Source: an uncultured Clostridia bacterium (GTDB lineage: Bacteria; Bacillota; Clostridia; Peptostreptococcales; Acidaminobacteraceae). Taken from it: a stretch of 15,393 bases of DNA. The notes beneath the pieces were generated by a model. It had not been told where the DNA came from. It searched no databases and worked only from the letters and a program-made list of their open reading frames with translations. Shown here in pieces: positions 1-7,898 of the stretch. Made by a program: the position numbers and the translations under genes. Location of the stretch: positions 1 to 15,393 of the forward strand of contig CALFKA010000171.1 in the NCBI GenBank assembly GCA_937880545.1. The letters are read 5' to 3'. Every line of letters starts with the position of its first letter. Position 1 is the stretch's first letter.

Positions 1-774
1 CTAAATGATCAATGGTTGCTATACTCCCCCATTTGGGATCGAGCGGTAACGAATTGCCGAACCCGACAAGTAATGCTTGGTGGGCTTGGGGTCGAGCGAA
101 TAGTACGCAATATCGGTTTAGTGGACATGAAGGCTCAAAAAGACTTTCAGGACAAACTGACCGAGTTGACGCGAAATGCTAAGCAAGTGAGGATTACGAA
201 TCAAGCGGGAACAGATGTCACCTTTGAAAATGATCCTGACAGACCCATCAACAATGAAATTGATTACTCCAAGCCAGGGGCACATTTTCTGATTGGACAG
301 ATCGGTTGGGCACCAATCGAAGAAACGATCAACGGAAGAATTACCTTTGATGGAGCTTATAGTGGTGGCGGAGATATTGAGTTTGGAGTCCTTTCAGAAC
401 CGATATCCTATGTCGTTGAAAAAGGACGAATCGTCGCCTTTGAAGGAGAGAGACTTGCAAAAATTGCTGAAAAATACTTTGAGTCACTGGAAGACCCGAA
501 TATGTATATCGCAGCGCATGTCTGCCATGGTTGCAGTCCGAATGCAAAACTTGAAGGAATCATGACAGAAGATGAAAGAATCTGGGGTAGCACAGAGTGG
601 GGATTTGGTCATCAAGGCTCAAATTATTCAGGTGGTGAACCGAGAGTGGCTAAGAGTCATGTGGATGGTGTGTGTTTAGAGTGTACGATATGGCTTGATG
701 GGGAAATGATTCTGAAGGATGGAAAGTATATTCACCCGGAACTTACTGAACTCGCTAAGAAGCTCGGAAAATAG
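1..774 (+). CDS. M29 aminopeptidase / NicX-like metalloenzyme, 3' part
   Basis: The reading frame is open from the first base, so the true start lies outside the window; a TTG at 16 is in frame but is probably internal. The protein resembles the C-terminal part of the M29 family (leucyl aminopeptidase, aminopeptidase T) and the related 2,5-dihydroxypyridine 5,6-dioxygenases. Seen, numbering residues from the TTG: a QAGTDVTF stretch, the segment around PIEETINGRITFDGAYSGGG, an AAHVCHGCSPNA block (H168, H171), GSTEWGFGHQG, and SHVDG (H215, D217). These match the order of conserved blocks in the family. Where M29 peptidases usually have a Glu (IAELGIG-like), this protein has His. With the H-x-D motif that would fit a 2-His-1-carboxylate metal site. 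No signal peptide can be judged. The gene lies four bases upstream of the next start, so the two are probably co-transcribed. Family placement is fairly sure; whether it is a peptidase or a dioxygenase is open. Confidence 0.75.
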   Translation, partial: LNDQWLLYSPIWDRAVTNCRTRQVMLGGLGVERIVRNIGLVDMKAQKDFQDKLTELTRNAKQVRITNQAGTDVTFENDPDRPINNEIDYSKPGAHFLIGQIGWAPIEETINGRITFDGAYSGGGDIEFGVLSEPISYVVEKGRIVAFEGERLAKIAEKYFESLEDPNMYIAAHVCHGCSPNAKLEGIMTEDERIWGSTEWGFGHQGSNYSGGEPRVAKSHVDGVCLECTIWLDGEMILKDGKYIHPELTELAKKLGK

Positions 775-778
775 AATC

Positions 779-1378
779 ATGAATAAAAGAGTTAAGGTCG
801 GAGCAGATCCTTTTCCTCCATATCAATACTACGATGCAAGCGGGGAACTTCAAGGCTCAGATTATGAGACCATCAATAAAATCCTACTTGCCATGAGTCT
901 GGAGCCGGAATATGAGTTGGACGACTGGGGGGAAATCGAGAAAAAACTTATCGAAAAGAAGTTGGATGTTGCTTTTCAGGTGCAGAAGACACCCGAGAGA
1001 GAGGCATTATACTACTTTTCGAATCTTCTACGAAATGCTGTGACAACCCTTGTTTCGACCGGTCAAACTTTATCAAAAATAGATGATATCGTTTCTCAAA
1101 ATAAGAAACTCGCAGTGATTTCAAACTATAAGTATGGTGAGTTGATTGACTCTCTTCCAGACCGCGTAAAGATATTTGTCAAAGATATGACAGAACAATT
1201 GAATTTTGTCCGACAAGGCGCTGCTGAATTTGCAGTCGTAGACCTAGGAGTTTTCAATTATGTATCTGACAAAGAGAATAATACCTTTAAAGTGCATCAG
1301 AACGTTAACTTTAATCGCCCGCTTTATGTAGTGTTCCACGATCCGGAGCTTCGAGATAAGTTTAATGACTATCTATAA
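779..1378 (+). CDS. Type 3 solute-binding (SBP_bac_3-like) domain protein, no signal peptide
   Basis: The protein resembles the ligand-binding domain of amino-acid ABC transporters and related sensors. Seen: VGADPFPPYQYYDASGELQGSDYE near the N-terminus (the usual start of the mature domain, shortened here to its key part VGADPFPPYQYY), then LDVAFQVQKTPEREALYYFS, and a late FAVVDLGVFNYV segment. These are the lobe I / lobe II landmarks. ATG 779 was chosen because the conserved fold begins four residues later, and it lies four bases after the upstream stop. An in-frame ATG at 719 would overlap the upstream gene by 56 bases and would not add a signal peptide. Without a signal or lipobox the protein should be cytosolic, or a derived sensor or orphan domain. 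At 199 residues it is shorter than typical binding domains, and it ends at KFNDYL where family members usually run on for one more helix. No permease or ATPase gene is adjacent. The specific ligand is unknown. Confidence 0.75.
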   Translation: MNKRVKVGADPFPPYQYYDASGELQGSDYETINKILLAMSLEPEYELDDWGEIEKKLIEKKLDVAFQVQKTPEREALYYFSNLLRNAVTTLVSTGQTLSKIDDIVSQNKKLAVISNYKYGELIDSLPDRVKIFVKDMTEQLNFVRQGAAEFAVVDLGVFNYVSDKENNTFKVHQNVNFNRPLYVVFHDPELRDKFNDYL

Positions 1379-1441
1379 GTAGTGGGAACTATTAAAAGGG
1401 AAGACAATACATCTTGCCGTCAGATATATAAAGTAATACTC

Positions 1442-1484
1442 ACAAAAAGTGGCTTGCCCTAAGACGGGCAAAGCCTCTTTTTGT
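1442..1484. terminator. Rho-independent terminator after the solute-binding gene
   Basis: A long hairpin: ACAAAAAG, then GGCTTGCCC, a short TAAGAC loop, GGGCAAAGCC and CTTTTTGT. The GC-rich core pairs with one bulged A, and the flanking A-run pairs with the T-run. Because there are A's on the left and T's on the right, it could stop transcription from either side. It separates the two left-hand genes from glmU. Confidence 0.85.
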
Positions 1485-1565
1485 CGAGAGGTGGAATATT
1501 TCATAAAAGACGAGTGATTAATGTAAAACCAAGTTCCTTTTGGGAAATCTTAATGATGTTTGGGG

Positions 1566-1588
1566 CAATTAGGAGTGCACAATTAGGA
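1566..1588 (+). repeat. 9-base direct repeat upstream of the glmU promoter
   Basis: CAATTAGGA occurs at 1566-1574 and again at 1580-1588, a 14-base period. The related string GGGCAATT recurs at 1612-1619. The repeat lies 60-85 bases upstream of the -10 box, so it could be a regulator site or simply chance in AT-rich DNA. Confidence 0.35.
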
Positions 1589-1626
1589 AAGGAAGTTTCT
1601 TCCGGCTTAGTGGGCAATTGATTTTC

Positions 1627-1666
1627 TTTTTATCGGATGGAATTCGTGTATAATAGGTGACGGAGG
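1627..1666 (+). promoter_or_regulatory. glmU promoter (-10 TATAAT) and ribosome binding site
   Basis: A perfect TATAAT lies at 1649-1654. The best -35 at suitable spacing is the T-rich TTTTTA at 1627-1632 (16-base spacer), which is a weak match. A better-looking TTGATT at 1618-1623 is 25 bases away, which is too far. The expected transcription start is near 1661, right at the GGAGG ribosome binding site (1662-1666), which is seven bases before ATG 1674. The mRNA leader would then be only about 13 bases. Confidence 0.6.
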
Positions 1667-1673
1667 CATTCAA

Positions 1674-3029
1674 ATGAGAAGAAATACTCTGATTTTGGCA
1701 GCGGGCAAGAGTACGCGTATGAAATCCAGGAAAAGCAAGGTGCTCCATGAGATCCTGGGGAAGAGCTCTCTCGCCTACGTGGTGGAACTGGCTCATGAAA
1801 TTGAGTCGGATGAAATCTTTGTCATCGTCAGCCCGCAGGAGGAGAACATACAGCTCCTGTTCGGTGAAGAACTAAATTACGTAACACAACAGCATCAACT
1901 CGGTACGGGAGATGCCGTAGCTTCTGCCGCACCTTTTCTGGAAGATGGCACCACTCTTGTGCTCTACGGAGATGTTCCCTGCCTGCGAGCAGAGAGTCTG
2001 CAGGAACTCTTTGATTTTCATGAATCACAGGGCAATGATCTGAGCATCCTCAGTGTAGATACGGAGGATCCCACCGGCTACGGTCGCATTGTAAGAGACG
2101 CGCTCGGCGTGGTGGCGATCGTGGAACATCGGGATGCCACGCCGGAGCAACTTTCGATTCGGGAGATCAACTCAGGCATTCTCCTGATGGATACGAAACT
2201 TCTGAAGACGTATATCTCAGAGCTGACTCCTTCTAATGTTCAGGGTGAACTCTACCTTACAGATCTTGTCGAGATCTTCCGCAGTGCAGGCTACAAGGTC
2301 GATGCATATCGGATGGAAGATGAAGAAGAGATCGTCGGCATCAATACTCGTTGCCAGCTCGCTCAGGCGACGCGTGTTCTGCAGGAGAGAATCAATAATT
2401 ACTGGATGGAAAACGGTGTCACGCTGATCAGCCCAGAGTCGATCTTTATTGAAGATGGCGTGGAAATTGAACAGGATGTCGTCATCTGGCCGGGCACGTA
2501 TCTGAAAGGGGACACCCATATCTCCGCTGACTGTGAAATTGGACCGGAGGTGACGCTGGAGAGCACCTTTGTGGGGACGGGCACCCGAGTCCTGCGCTCA
2601 AGCATCACGCAAGCAGAGATCGGTGATAATACGCAGGTAGGTCCCTACACCTATATTCGCCCCAACTCCTTCATAGGAGATAACTGCCGCATCGGGGACT
2701 TCGTAGAGATCAAGAACTCCGTGATCGGCAGTGGCACCAAGGTATCCCATCTCACCTATGTCGGAGATGCCGATCTGGGAGAGGATATCAATATCGGCTG
2801 CGGCGTCGTGTTTGTCAACTACGACGGCAAAGTCAAACAGCGCTCCATCGTTGAAGATGGTGCGTTCATTGGCTGTAATACCAACATTATCGCTCCGCTT
2901 CGCGTGGAGAAGGGAGCGTACGTCGCTGCAGGCACGACCCTGACGGAGGATGTCCCCAAAGACAGCCTCGCCATCGGTCGCTCCAAGGTGACGATAAAGT
3001 CGGACTGGAAAGCGAAAAAGGAAGAATAA
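1674..3029 (+). CDS. glmU: Bifunctional GlmU: UDP-GlcNAc pyrophosphorylase / glucosamine-1-phosphate N-acetyltransferase
   Basis: Cytosolic enzyme that acetylates glucosamine-1-phosphate with acetyl-CoA and then couples the product to UTP, giving UDP-GlcNAc for peptidoglycan and wall polymers. The N-terminal uridylyltransferase domain (about 1-225) shows LAAGKSTRM (R15), KVLH (K22), HQLGTGDAV, YGDVPC (metal-binding D100) and EINSGI. The usual His in the GTGHA motif is Asp here. The C-terminal left-handed beta-helix (about 245-440) shows hexapeptide repeats, YIRPNS, GDFVEIKNS, the catalytic His in SHLTYVGDADLG (H359), NIG and VNYDG. The length of 451 residues is normal (about 456 in Bacillus). 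GGAGG lies seven bases before ATG 1674. It heads the housekeeping operon, 11 bases before prs, the same pairing as gcaD-prs in Bacillus. Confidence 0.97.
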   Translation: MRRNTLILAAGKSTRMKSRKSKVLHEILGKSSLAYVVELAHEIESDEIFVIVSPQEENIQLLFGEELNYVTQQHQLGTGDAVASAAPFLEDGTTLVLYGDVPCLRAESLQELFDFHESQGNDLSILSVDTEDPTGYGRIVRDALGVVAIVEHRDATPEQLSIREINSGILLMDTKLLKTYISELTPSNVQGELYLTDLVEIFRSAGYKVDAYRMEDEEEIVGINTRCQLAQATRVLQERINNYWMENGVTLISPESIFIEDGVEIEQDVVIWPGTYLKGDTHISADCEIGPEVTLESTFVGTGTRVLRSSITQAEIGDNTQVGPYTYIRPNSFIGDNCRIGDFVEIKNSVIGSGTKVSHLTYVGDADLGEDINIGCGVVFVNYDGKVKQRSIVEDGAFIGCNTNIIAPLRVEKGAYVAAGTTLTEDVPKDSLAIGRSKVTIKSDWKAKKEE

Positions 3030-3040
3030 CAGGAGGAGTC

Positions 3041-4003
3041 ATGCACAGGACGGGTGACATCGTCAAAGTCTTCGCCGGAAACAGCAGTAAGAATCTCGCA
3101 CTAAAGATCTGCCGTGAGCTAGGTCTTCCCCTTGGAAATGCCCAAGTAGGATCCTTTAGCGATGGAGAGATCTCACTCACGATTAATGAAAGCGTACGGG
3201 GTGCGGATGTATTCATCATTCAATCCACCTCGCCTCCGCAAGTCAATGTGGCGATTATGGAAATCTTGATCATGATCGATGCGCTCAAACGCGCTTCGGC
3301 CGGTCGCATCACGGCTGTCATTCCCTACTACGGGTATGCCAGGCAAGATAGAAAGGCCAGGCCCAGAGATCCCATCAGCGCCAAACTGATGGCGGACCTC
3401 CTCACAACAGCAGGAGCCGATCGGGTTTTGACCATGGATCTCCATGCTGCGCAGATTCAGGGATACTTTAATATCCCTGTTGACCATCTACTGGGTGGAC
3501 CGATTCTCGCAAGCTATATCAAGAGCAAAAAAATGGACAATCTCGTCGTGGTAGCGCCTGACTTTGGTTCGGTGACCCGCGCAAGAGATTTCTCAAAAGA
3601 CCTCAACTGCTCGATCGCCATTATAGAAAAGCGCCGTCACGCAGCCAATCAGAGTGAAGTGATGAGTGTCATCGGGGACGTGAAGGGCAAGAACGTGATC
3701 CTCATCGACGACATGATCGACACAGGAGGCACCGTCTGCCAGGCAGCCGAAGTGCTTCTCGATCTGGGAGCGCTTTCTTGCATGGTCTGTGCCACTCACC
3801 CGGTGTTCAGCGGTCCCGCCACGGAGCGCATGATCAACAGCAAACTCAATGAAGTCGTCATTTTAGATACGATTGAGCTTCCCGAAGAGAAGCGCTTTGA
3901 CAAACTGACGATCCTCTCCAGTGCGAAGATCTTCAGTGAAGCTATCCGCCGCATCTATCAAAACGACTCCATCAGTTCGCTCTTTAGTAAGGACTATCTG
4001 TGA
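3041..4003 (+). CDS. prs: Ribose-phosphate pyrophosphokinase (PRPP synthetase)
   Basis: Transfers the pyrophosphate group of ATP to ribose-5-phosphate to make PRPP for purine, pyrimidine, NAD, histidine and tryptophan synthesis; cytosolic, normally a hexamer. Seen: GSFSDGE near the N-terminus, the ATP-site run YYGYARQDRKARPRDPISAK, DLHAAQIQGYF with H135, the region PDFGSVTRAR (often PDHGGVTRAR in Bacillus), and the PRPP-binding loop DDMIDTGGT at 223-231. Length of 320 residues is normal for class I enzymes. Start: AGGAGGAG begins at 3031, just before ATG 3041. It follows glmU by 11 bases and overlaps pth, so it is in the same operon. The ctc (L25-like) gene that follows prs in Bacillus is absent. 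Confidence 0.97.
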   Translation: MHRTGDIVKVFAGNSSKNLALKICRELGLPLGNAQVGSFSDGEISLTINESVRGADVFIIQSTSPPQVNVAIMEILIMIDALKRASAGRITAVIPYYGYARQDRKARPRDPISAKLMADLLTTAGADRVLTMDLHAAQIQGYFNIPVDHLLGGPILASYIKSKKMDNLVVVAPDFGSVTRARDFSKDLNCSIAIIEKRRHAANQSEVMSVIGDVKGKNVILIDDMIDTGGTVCQAAEVLLDLGALSCMVCATHPVFSGPATERMINSKLNEVVILDTIELPEEKRFDKLTILSSAKIFSEAIRRIYQNDSISSLFSKDYL

Positions 4004-4563
4004 AATGTATTGTAGGACTCGGCAATCCCGGCCGTAAGTACGAAAAGACCCTTCACAACATGGGCTTTCTTGCGCTGGACCGGTTTGCCGAAAAGCGGGG
4101 CATCGCTATGCGCCGTATCGCCTTTGAGGGACTCTTGGGAGAAGAGGGGAGTGGAGACAACAAACTCCTCCTCCTTAAGCCCATGACATATATGAATCTC
4201 TCGGGCAGAAGCTTTGGGGCCCTGTTTCGCTACTATAAACTGCAGGAAGAAGACGTGCTCATCGTCTATGATGACGTGGACATCCCTTTTGGGACTCTCC
4301 GCATTCGAAAAGGCGGCAGTGCCGGCACCCACAACGGGATGCGAAGTATTGTCGAGCACGCAGATGCCCAGAGGCTTCCCCGACTCCGCTTGGGGATCGG
4401 GCAGGCGCACAGCCAGGAATTGCGCGACTATGTCCTCATGGGCGTGAGTGCATCGGAGAAGAAGCGCATGGACGAGATGATCGACCGGGCCGCGGATGCC
4501 ATCGATGCATTTATTGAAAAAGGAATTGATTTTGCCATGAACGAATATAACGGAGAATTATGA
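4000..4563 (+). CDS. pth: Peptidyl-tRNA hydrolase
   Basis: Cleaves the ester bond of peptidyl-tRNAs dropped from ribosomes, recycling tRNA; cytosolic and generally essential. Seen: VGLGNPG (N9), the catalytic His in LHNMGF (H19; the Arg usually before it is Leu), KPMTYMNLSG, YDDVDIPFG (catalytic Asp) and GGSAGTHNGMRSI. Length of 187 residues is typical. The start is GTG at 4000, overlapping the prs TGA in a GTGA arrangement, with AAGGA at about 3989-3993 as ribosome binding site. No other start fits, because the conserved GLGNPG begins at residue 6. The Bacillus ortholog is spoVC. The end overlaps mfd by four bases. Confidence 0.97.
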   Translation: MKCIVGLGNPGRKYEKTLHNMGFLALDRFAEKRGIAMRRIAFEGLLGEEGSGDNKLLLLKPMTYMNLSGRSFGALFRYYKLQEEDVLIVYDDVDIPFGTLRIRKGGSAGTHNGMRSIVEHADAQRLPRLRLGIGQAHSQELRDYVLMGVSASEKKRMDEMIDRAADAIDAFIEKGIDFAMNEYNGEL

Positions 4564-7500
4564 AGACCTGGGAGATGCTCCTCGGGCACCTAGCCCTCCC
4601 GGAACGCCGTTCCATGAGAGTAGAAGGATTGGGTGGATCTTCGGATTCACTCTTTTTTGCGTACCTGAAAAAAGGAAAGGCGCTCGTTGTTGCCCCCACC
4701 TTCCTAAAGGCAGAGAGTTTCTGGAGAGATCTTCAGGGTCTCGGAGAGGAAGTGTGGCTTCTCCCGGAGAGGGAGCTCCTCTCGAGCGGCTTCTATGGAG
4801 GCTCCCGAGAGATCTTCTTTGAACGGGCGGAAGTCCTCGAGAAGGTACTAGACAGTAAAGGGACGCTGGTCGTCAGCATCAAGAGTCTGGCGCAGCCACT
4901 TCTTCAGGCGGAGCGATGGAGAAAGCTCCGACTGAACCTCGACCTGAATACTTCGATACCACTGGATGAAATATCTGAACGTCTTGTCGCCCTCGGCTAT
5001 GAGCGAAGTTATACAACAGAAAAAGTCGGTGACTTCTCCTTACGAGGAGACATTTTAGATGTCTTCGTCCCGGGGGAAGAGTCCCCATTTCGCATAGAAT
5101 TTTTCGGCGATGATGTCGACAGCCTGCGCCGCTTTGATCCCCTCACCCAGTCGTCGATTGAGACGGTGGAAAGGGTGCACATCGGAGCTGCGAGTGAGTC
5201 GATGATGGTGGAAGGGCTTGAAGACGTACCGGTGCGCTCTGCGTATGAGCGTTACGGTGCTCTTGGACTGAGCGAGAGCCTCATGAGCTTTGGAAAGTTT
5301 GAGCAACTCCTCTTTCTTGAAGAGAGCGAGTGTATGGCGCGTCTTGGTGATGTTCACCAGGACTTCTTACTCCGCATGCAAAGCGGAGTAGAGGCTCAGA
5401 CCGAACATGAGGATGCGATCCACAGCCTGCTTAGCCCGGAAGAGCTTCAAAAAGAGATCGATCGACTTCCCATCCTTCGCTTCAGCCGTTTTCACAGAGG
5501 AAATGCAGATATCAGCTTAAAGGGAAACCTGCCTCCGGAATTCCGAGGCAACTTCTCTCATCTTGCGCAGGAGCTCCGGGAGAGAAAACTCCAGGGCTAC
5601 CGGCAGATGATATTGATCGAAGAAAAGGATGAGCTGATCGAAGACTTCCTGCGCGGAGAAGAACTCTTTGTCACCCGAAGAGATACTCCTGTTGCGCAAG
5701 GGGAGATCCGGCTTCTCAAAGGCCATGTAGGCAGTGGCTTTACCGAGGAGACTCATCAAGTGGCACTGTATACGAGGCGGGAGATCTTCGGCTACACGCG
5801 TACAAAAGCGAGGAGACACTTCGGGGAGAACACGCGCCCCATTGACTCCTTTTTTGACTTAAAACCCGGCGACTACGTAGTTCATCTGCACCACGGCATC
5901 GGCAAGTACCTGGGGCTTACCCAGCGAGAGTTCGATGGCGTGAAGGGTGACTATCTGTCGATTGAATACCGAGATGACGATCATCTCATGATTCCTACGC
6001 ACTCACTGCACCTTATCCAGCGCTATCTCGGGAGCGATGCGCGCACGGTTTCTCTGACAAAGCTTGGCAGCAAAGAGTGGCAGCGCAAGAAGGAGAAGGC
6101 GCAAAAGAGCATTGATGAGATGGCGCAGGAACTCTTGGAACTCTACGCAAGAAGAAGTGCAGAGAAGGGCTTTGCCTTCGGAGAAGATACGCCTTGGCAG
6201 CGAGAGTTTGAAATGGACTTCCCCTTTGAAGAGACGCCGGATCAACTGCGCTGTGTCGAAGAAATCAAAAAAGATATGGAAAAGAGCGAGCCGATGGATC
6301 GTCTCCTCTGCGGAGACGTGGGCTTTGGAAAGACGGAAGTGGCGCTGCGAGGCGTCTTCAAGGCCGCCATGCAGAGCAAACAGTCACTTATCCTCGTACC
6401 CACCACCGTTTTGGCGCAGCAGCACTATGAGAATATCAAAGAGAGATTTGCTCACTATCCGATCAAGGTGGCGATGCTCTCGAGGCTTCGAACACCAAAA
6501 GAGAGAGGGAAGATCCTAAAGGAAGTTTCCTCCGGCGCCGTCGATGTGTTGGTGGGCACCCATATGGCCCTTGGTAAAGACGTAAAGTTCCACGACCTGG
6601 GACTCCTCGTGATCGATGAAGAGCAGCGCTTTGGCGTCGCACACAAAGAGAAGATCCGAAAGATGAAGGCAGGAGTCGACACCCTGAGTATGAGTGCCAC
6701 ACCGATTCCGAGGACCCTCCATATGTCCTTGGGGGCCATCCGCGACTTATCGATCCTCAACGACCCGCCAAAAGACCGCTATCCGATCCAGACTTATATC
6801 ACCGCTATGGATGAGGGGATTCTCAGAGAAGCTGTCCTTCGGGAAGTGGAGCGCGGCGGGCAGGTCTACTATATCTATAACCGGATTGAAGATATGGAGA
6901 GGATCTTGGAAAAACTCCATCGGCTTCTCCCGGAGATCCGCATTTCCTATGTTCACGGAAGAATGAATGAAAGACAGCTGGAGGACACGATGCTTGCCTT
7001 CCGGGCGGGCGAGAGCGATCTGCTTCTCTCCACGACCCTCATTGAGACCGGTATGGACATCTCCAATGTCAATACCATCCTCATTGAGGACGCCCAGAAC
7101 CTGGGACTCTCCCAGCTTTATCAGCTGAGGGGAAGGGTCGGTAGAAGTAACCGTATCGCCTACGCTTACCTGTTCTTTCCAAGAAATAAGATTCTCACGG
7201 AAGAGGCTGTCGCGCGACTGGAGACCATCCGAGAGTTTACAGACTTTGGCAGTGGCTTCAAAATCGCACTTCGCGATATGGAGATCCGCGGCAGTGGTCA
7301 CCTTCTCGGCAGTTCCCAGTCAGGACACTTTGCCGACATTGGCTACGAACTATATATGCAGATGCTGATGGAGACAGCGAAGAAGCTCCGAGGCGAACCG
7401 ATCCCGCAGACCATCCAGACACAGCTCGACCTGGGTGTCAGCGCTTACCTGCCGGAGTCGTATATCTCCCACAGCGGGGTAAGAATGGAAATCTACCGAA

Positions 7501-7880
7501 GAATTCGCAGTATCGAATCTCGTGAGGCGATGGAGGCGATGGAAGATGAACTGCTCGATCGATTCGGGGAACTTCCGAAGGAGGCCAATGACCTCCTGCG
7601 AGTCGCTCTGATCGCTTCCTACTCTTCGAAGATTCCTTTCCGAGAAGTCAGAAGGTTTGATCGAGAAATTCGCTGCTATTTCGATGAAGAACGGATGCCC
7701 TCCATCCGCTGGATCACACAAGTCGACAAGACCTTGAGTCCGCTCGTGAGGATGCATCTGAAAAAGAATCCTCGGCTCATCATAGAGCCTGAAGATCCAA
7801 CCGACACAGAAGAACTCCTGGAGATCTTTGAGAGGCTCATCCTTTTCAAAGAGGAGCAAGAAGGATATAATGAGCCCTAG
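4560..7880 (+). CDS. mfd: Transcription-repair coupling factor Mfd
   Basis: DNA translocase that pushes RNA polymerase stalled at lesions off the template and recruits UvrA. Domains seen: an N-terminal UvrB-like module (about 1-250) with GDFSLRGDILDVF and RIEFFGDDVDSLRRFD, the region contacting UvrA; the CarD-like RNA-polymerase interaction domain (about 437-510, PGDYVVHLHHGIGKY); RecG-like helicase lobes with Walker A GDVGFGKT (585-592, K591), DEEQ (686-689), SATPIPRTL, then TTLIETGMDISN and QLRGRVGRS; and a C-terminal domain to 1106. Length is slightly below the usual 1150 or so, with no missing motif. ATG 4560 overlaps the pth stop (ATGA), with GGAG at 4552-4555. It is followed directly by the foldase gene; the spoVT gene found downstream of mfd in Bacillus is absent. 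Confidence 0.97.
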   Translation: MKTWEMLLGHLALPERRSMRVEGLGGSSDSLFFAYLKKGKALVVAPTFLKAESFWRDLQGLGEEVWLLPERELLSSGFYGGSREIFFERAEVLEKVLDSKGTLVVSIKSLAQPLLQAERWRKLRLNLDLNTSIPLDEISERLVALGYERSYTTEKVGDFSLRGDILDVFVPGEESPFRIEFFGDDVDSLRRFDPLTQSSIETVERVHIGAASESMMVEGLEDVPVRSAYERYGALGLSESLMSFGKFEQLLFLEESECMARLGDVHQDFLLRMQSGVEAQTEHEDAIHSLLSPEELQKEIDRLPILRFSRFHRGNADISLKGNLPPEFRGNFSHLAQELRERKLQGYRQMILIEEKDELIEDFLRGEELFVTRRDTPVAQGEIRLLKGHVGSGFTEETHQVALYTRREIFGYTRTKARRHFGENTRPIDSFFDLKPGDYVVHLHHGIGKYLGLTQREFDGVKGDYLSIEYRDDDHLMIPTHSLHLIQRYLGSDARTVSLTKLGSKEWQRKKEKAQKSIDEMAQELLELYARRSAEKGFAFGEDTPWQREFEMDFPFEETPDQLRCVEEIKKDMEKSEPMDRLLCGDVGFGKTEVALRGVFKAAMQSKQSLILVPTTVLAQQHYENIKERFAHYPIKVAMLSRLRTPKERGKILKEVSSGAVDVLVGTHMALGKDVKFHDLGLLVIDEEQRFGVAHKEKIRKMKAGVDTLSMSATPIPRTLHMSLGAIRDLSILNDPPKDRYPIQTYITAMDEGILREAVLREVERGGQVYYIYNRIEDMERILEKLHRLLPEIRISYVHGRMNERQLEDTMLAFRAGESDLLLSTTLIETGMDISNVNTILIEDAQNLGLSQLYQLRGRVGRSNRIAYAYLFFPRNKILTEEAVARLETIREFTDFGSGFKIALRDMEIRGSGHLLGSSQSGHFADIGYELYMQMLMETAKKLRGEPIPQTIQTQLDLGVSAYLPESYISHSGVRMEIYRRIRSIESREAMEAMEDELLDRFGELPKEANDLLRVALIASYSSKIPFREVRRFDREIRCYFDEERMPSIRWITQVDKTLSPLVRMHLKKNPRLIIEPEDPTDTEELLEIFERLILFKEEQEGYNEP

Positions 7881-7898
7881 ATTAGAAATGAGGTATGT

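Larger units (their letters stand above)
1379..1673. other. Intergenic region between the solute-binding gene and glmU
   Basis: There is no convincing gene in these 295 bases. They contain the bidirectional-looking terminator at 1442-1484, a 9-base direct repeat at 1566-1588, and the glmU promoter and ribosome binding site at the right end. Composition is AT-rich. The stretch 1485-1565 has no structure I can name. In Bacillus this side of glmU carries spoVG, which is not present here. Confidence 0.7.

Noticed and set aside
719..778. Earlier ATG for the solute-binding gene
   Set aside because: It overlaps the upstream gene by 56 bases, adds a non-conserved segment without signal-peptide character, and the domain begins just after ATG 779.
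1569..1796. Small reverse-strand gene across the glmU start
   Set aside because: It covers the glmU promoter and the conserved GlmU N-terminus on the opposite strand, and has no family similarity I can see.
6747..7301. Antisense open frame (184 codons) within mfd
   Set aside because: It lies entirely within the conserved helicase region of Mfd, has no ribosome binding site and gives no recognisable protein.
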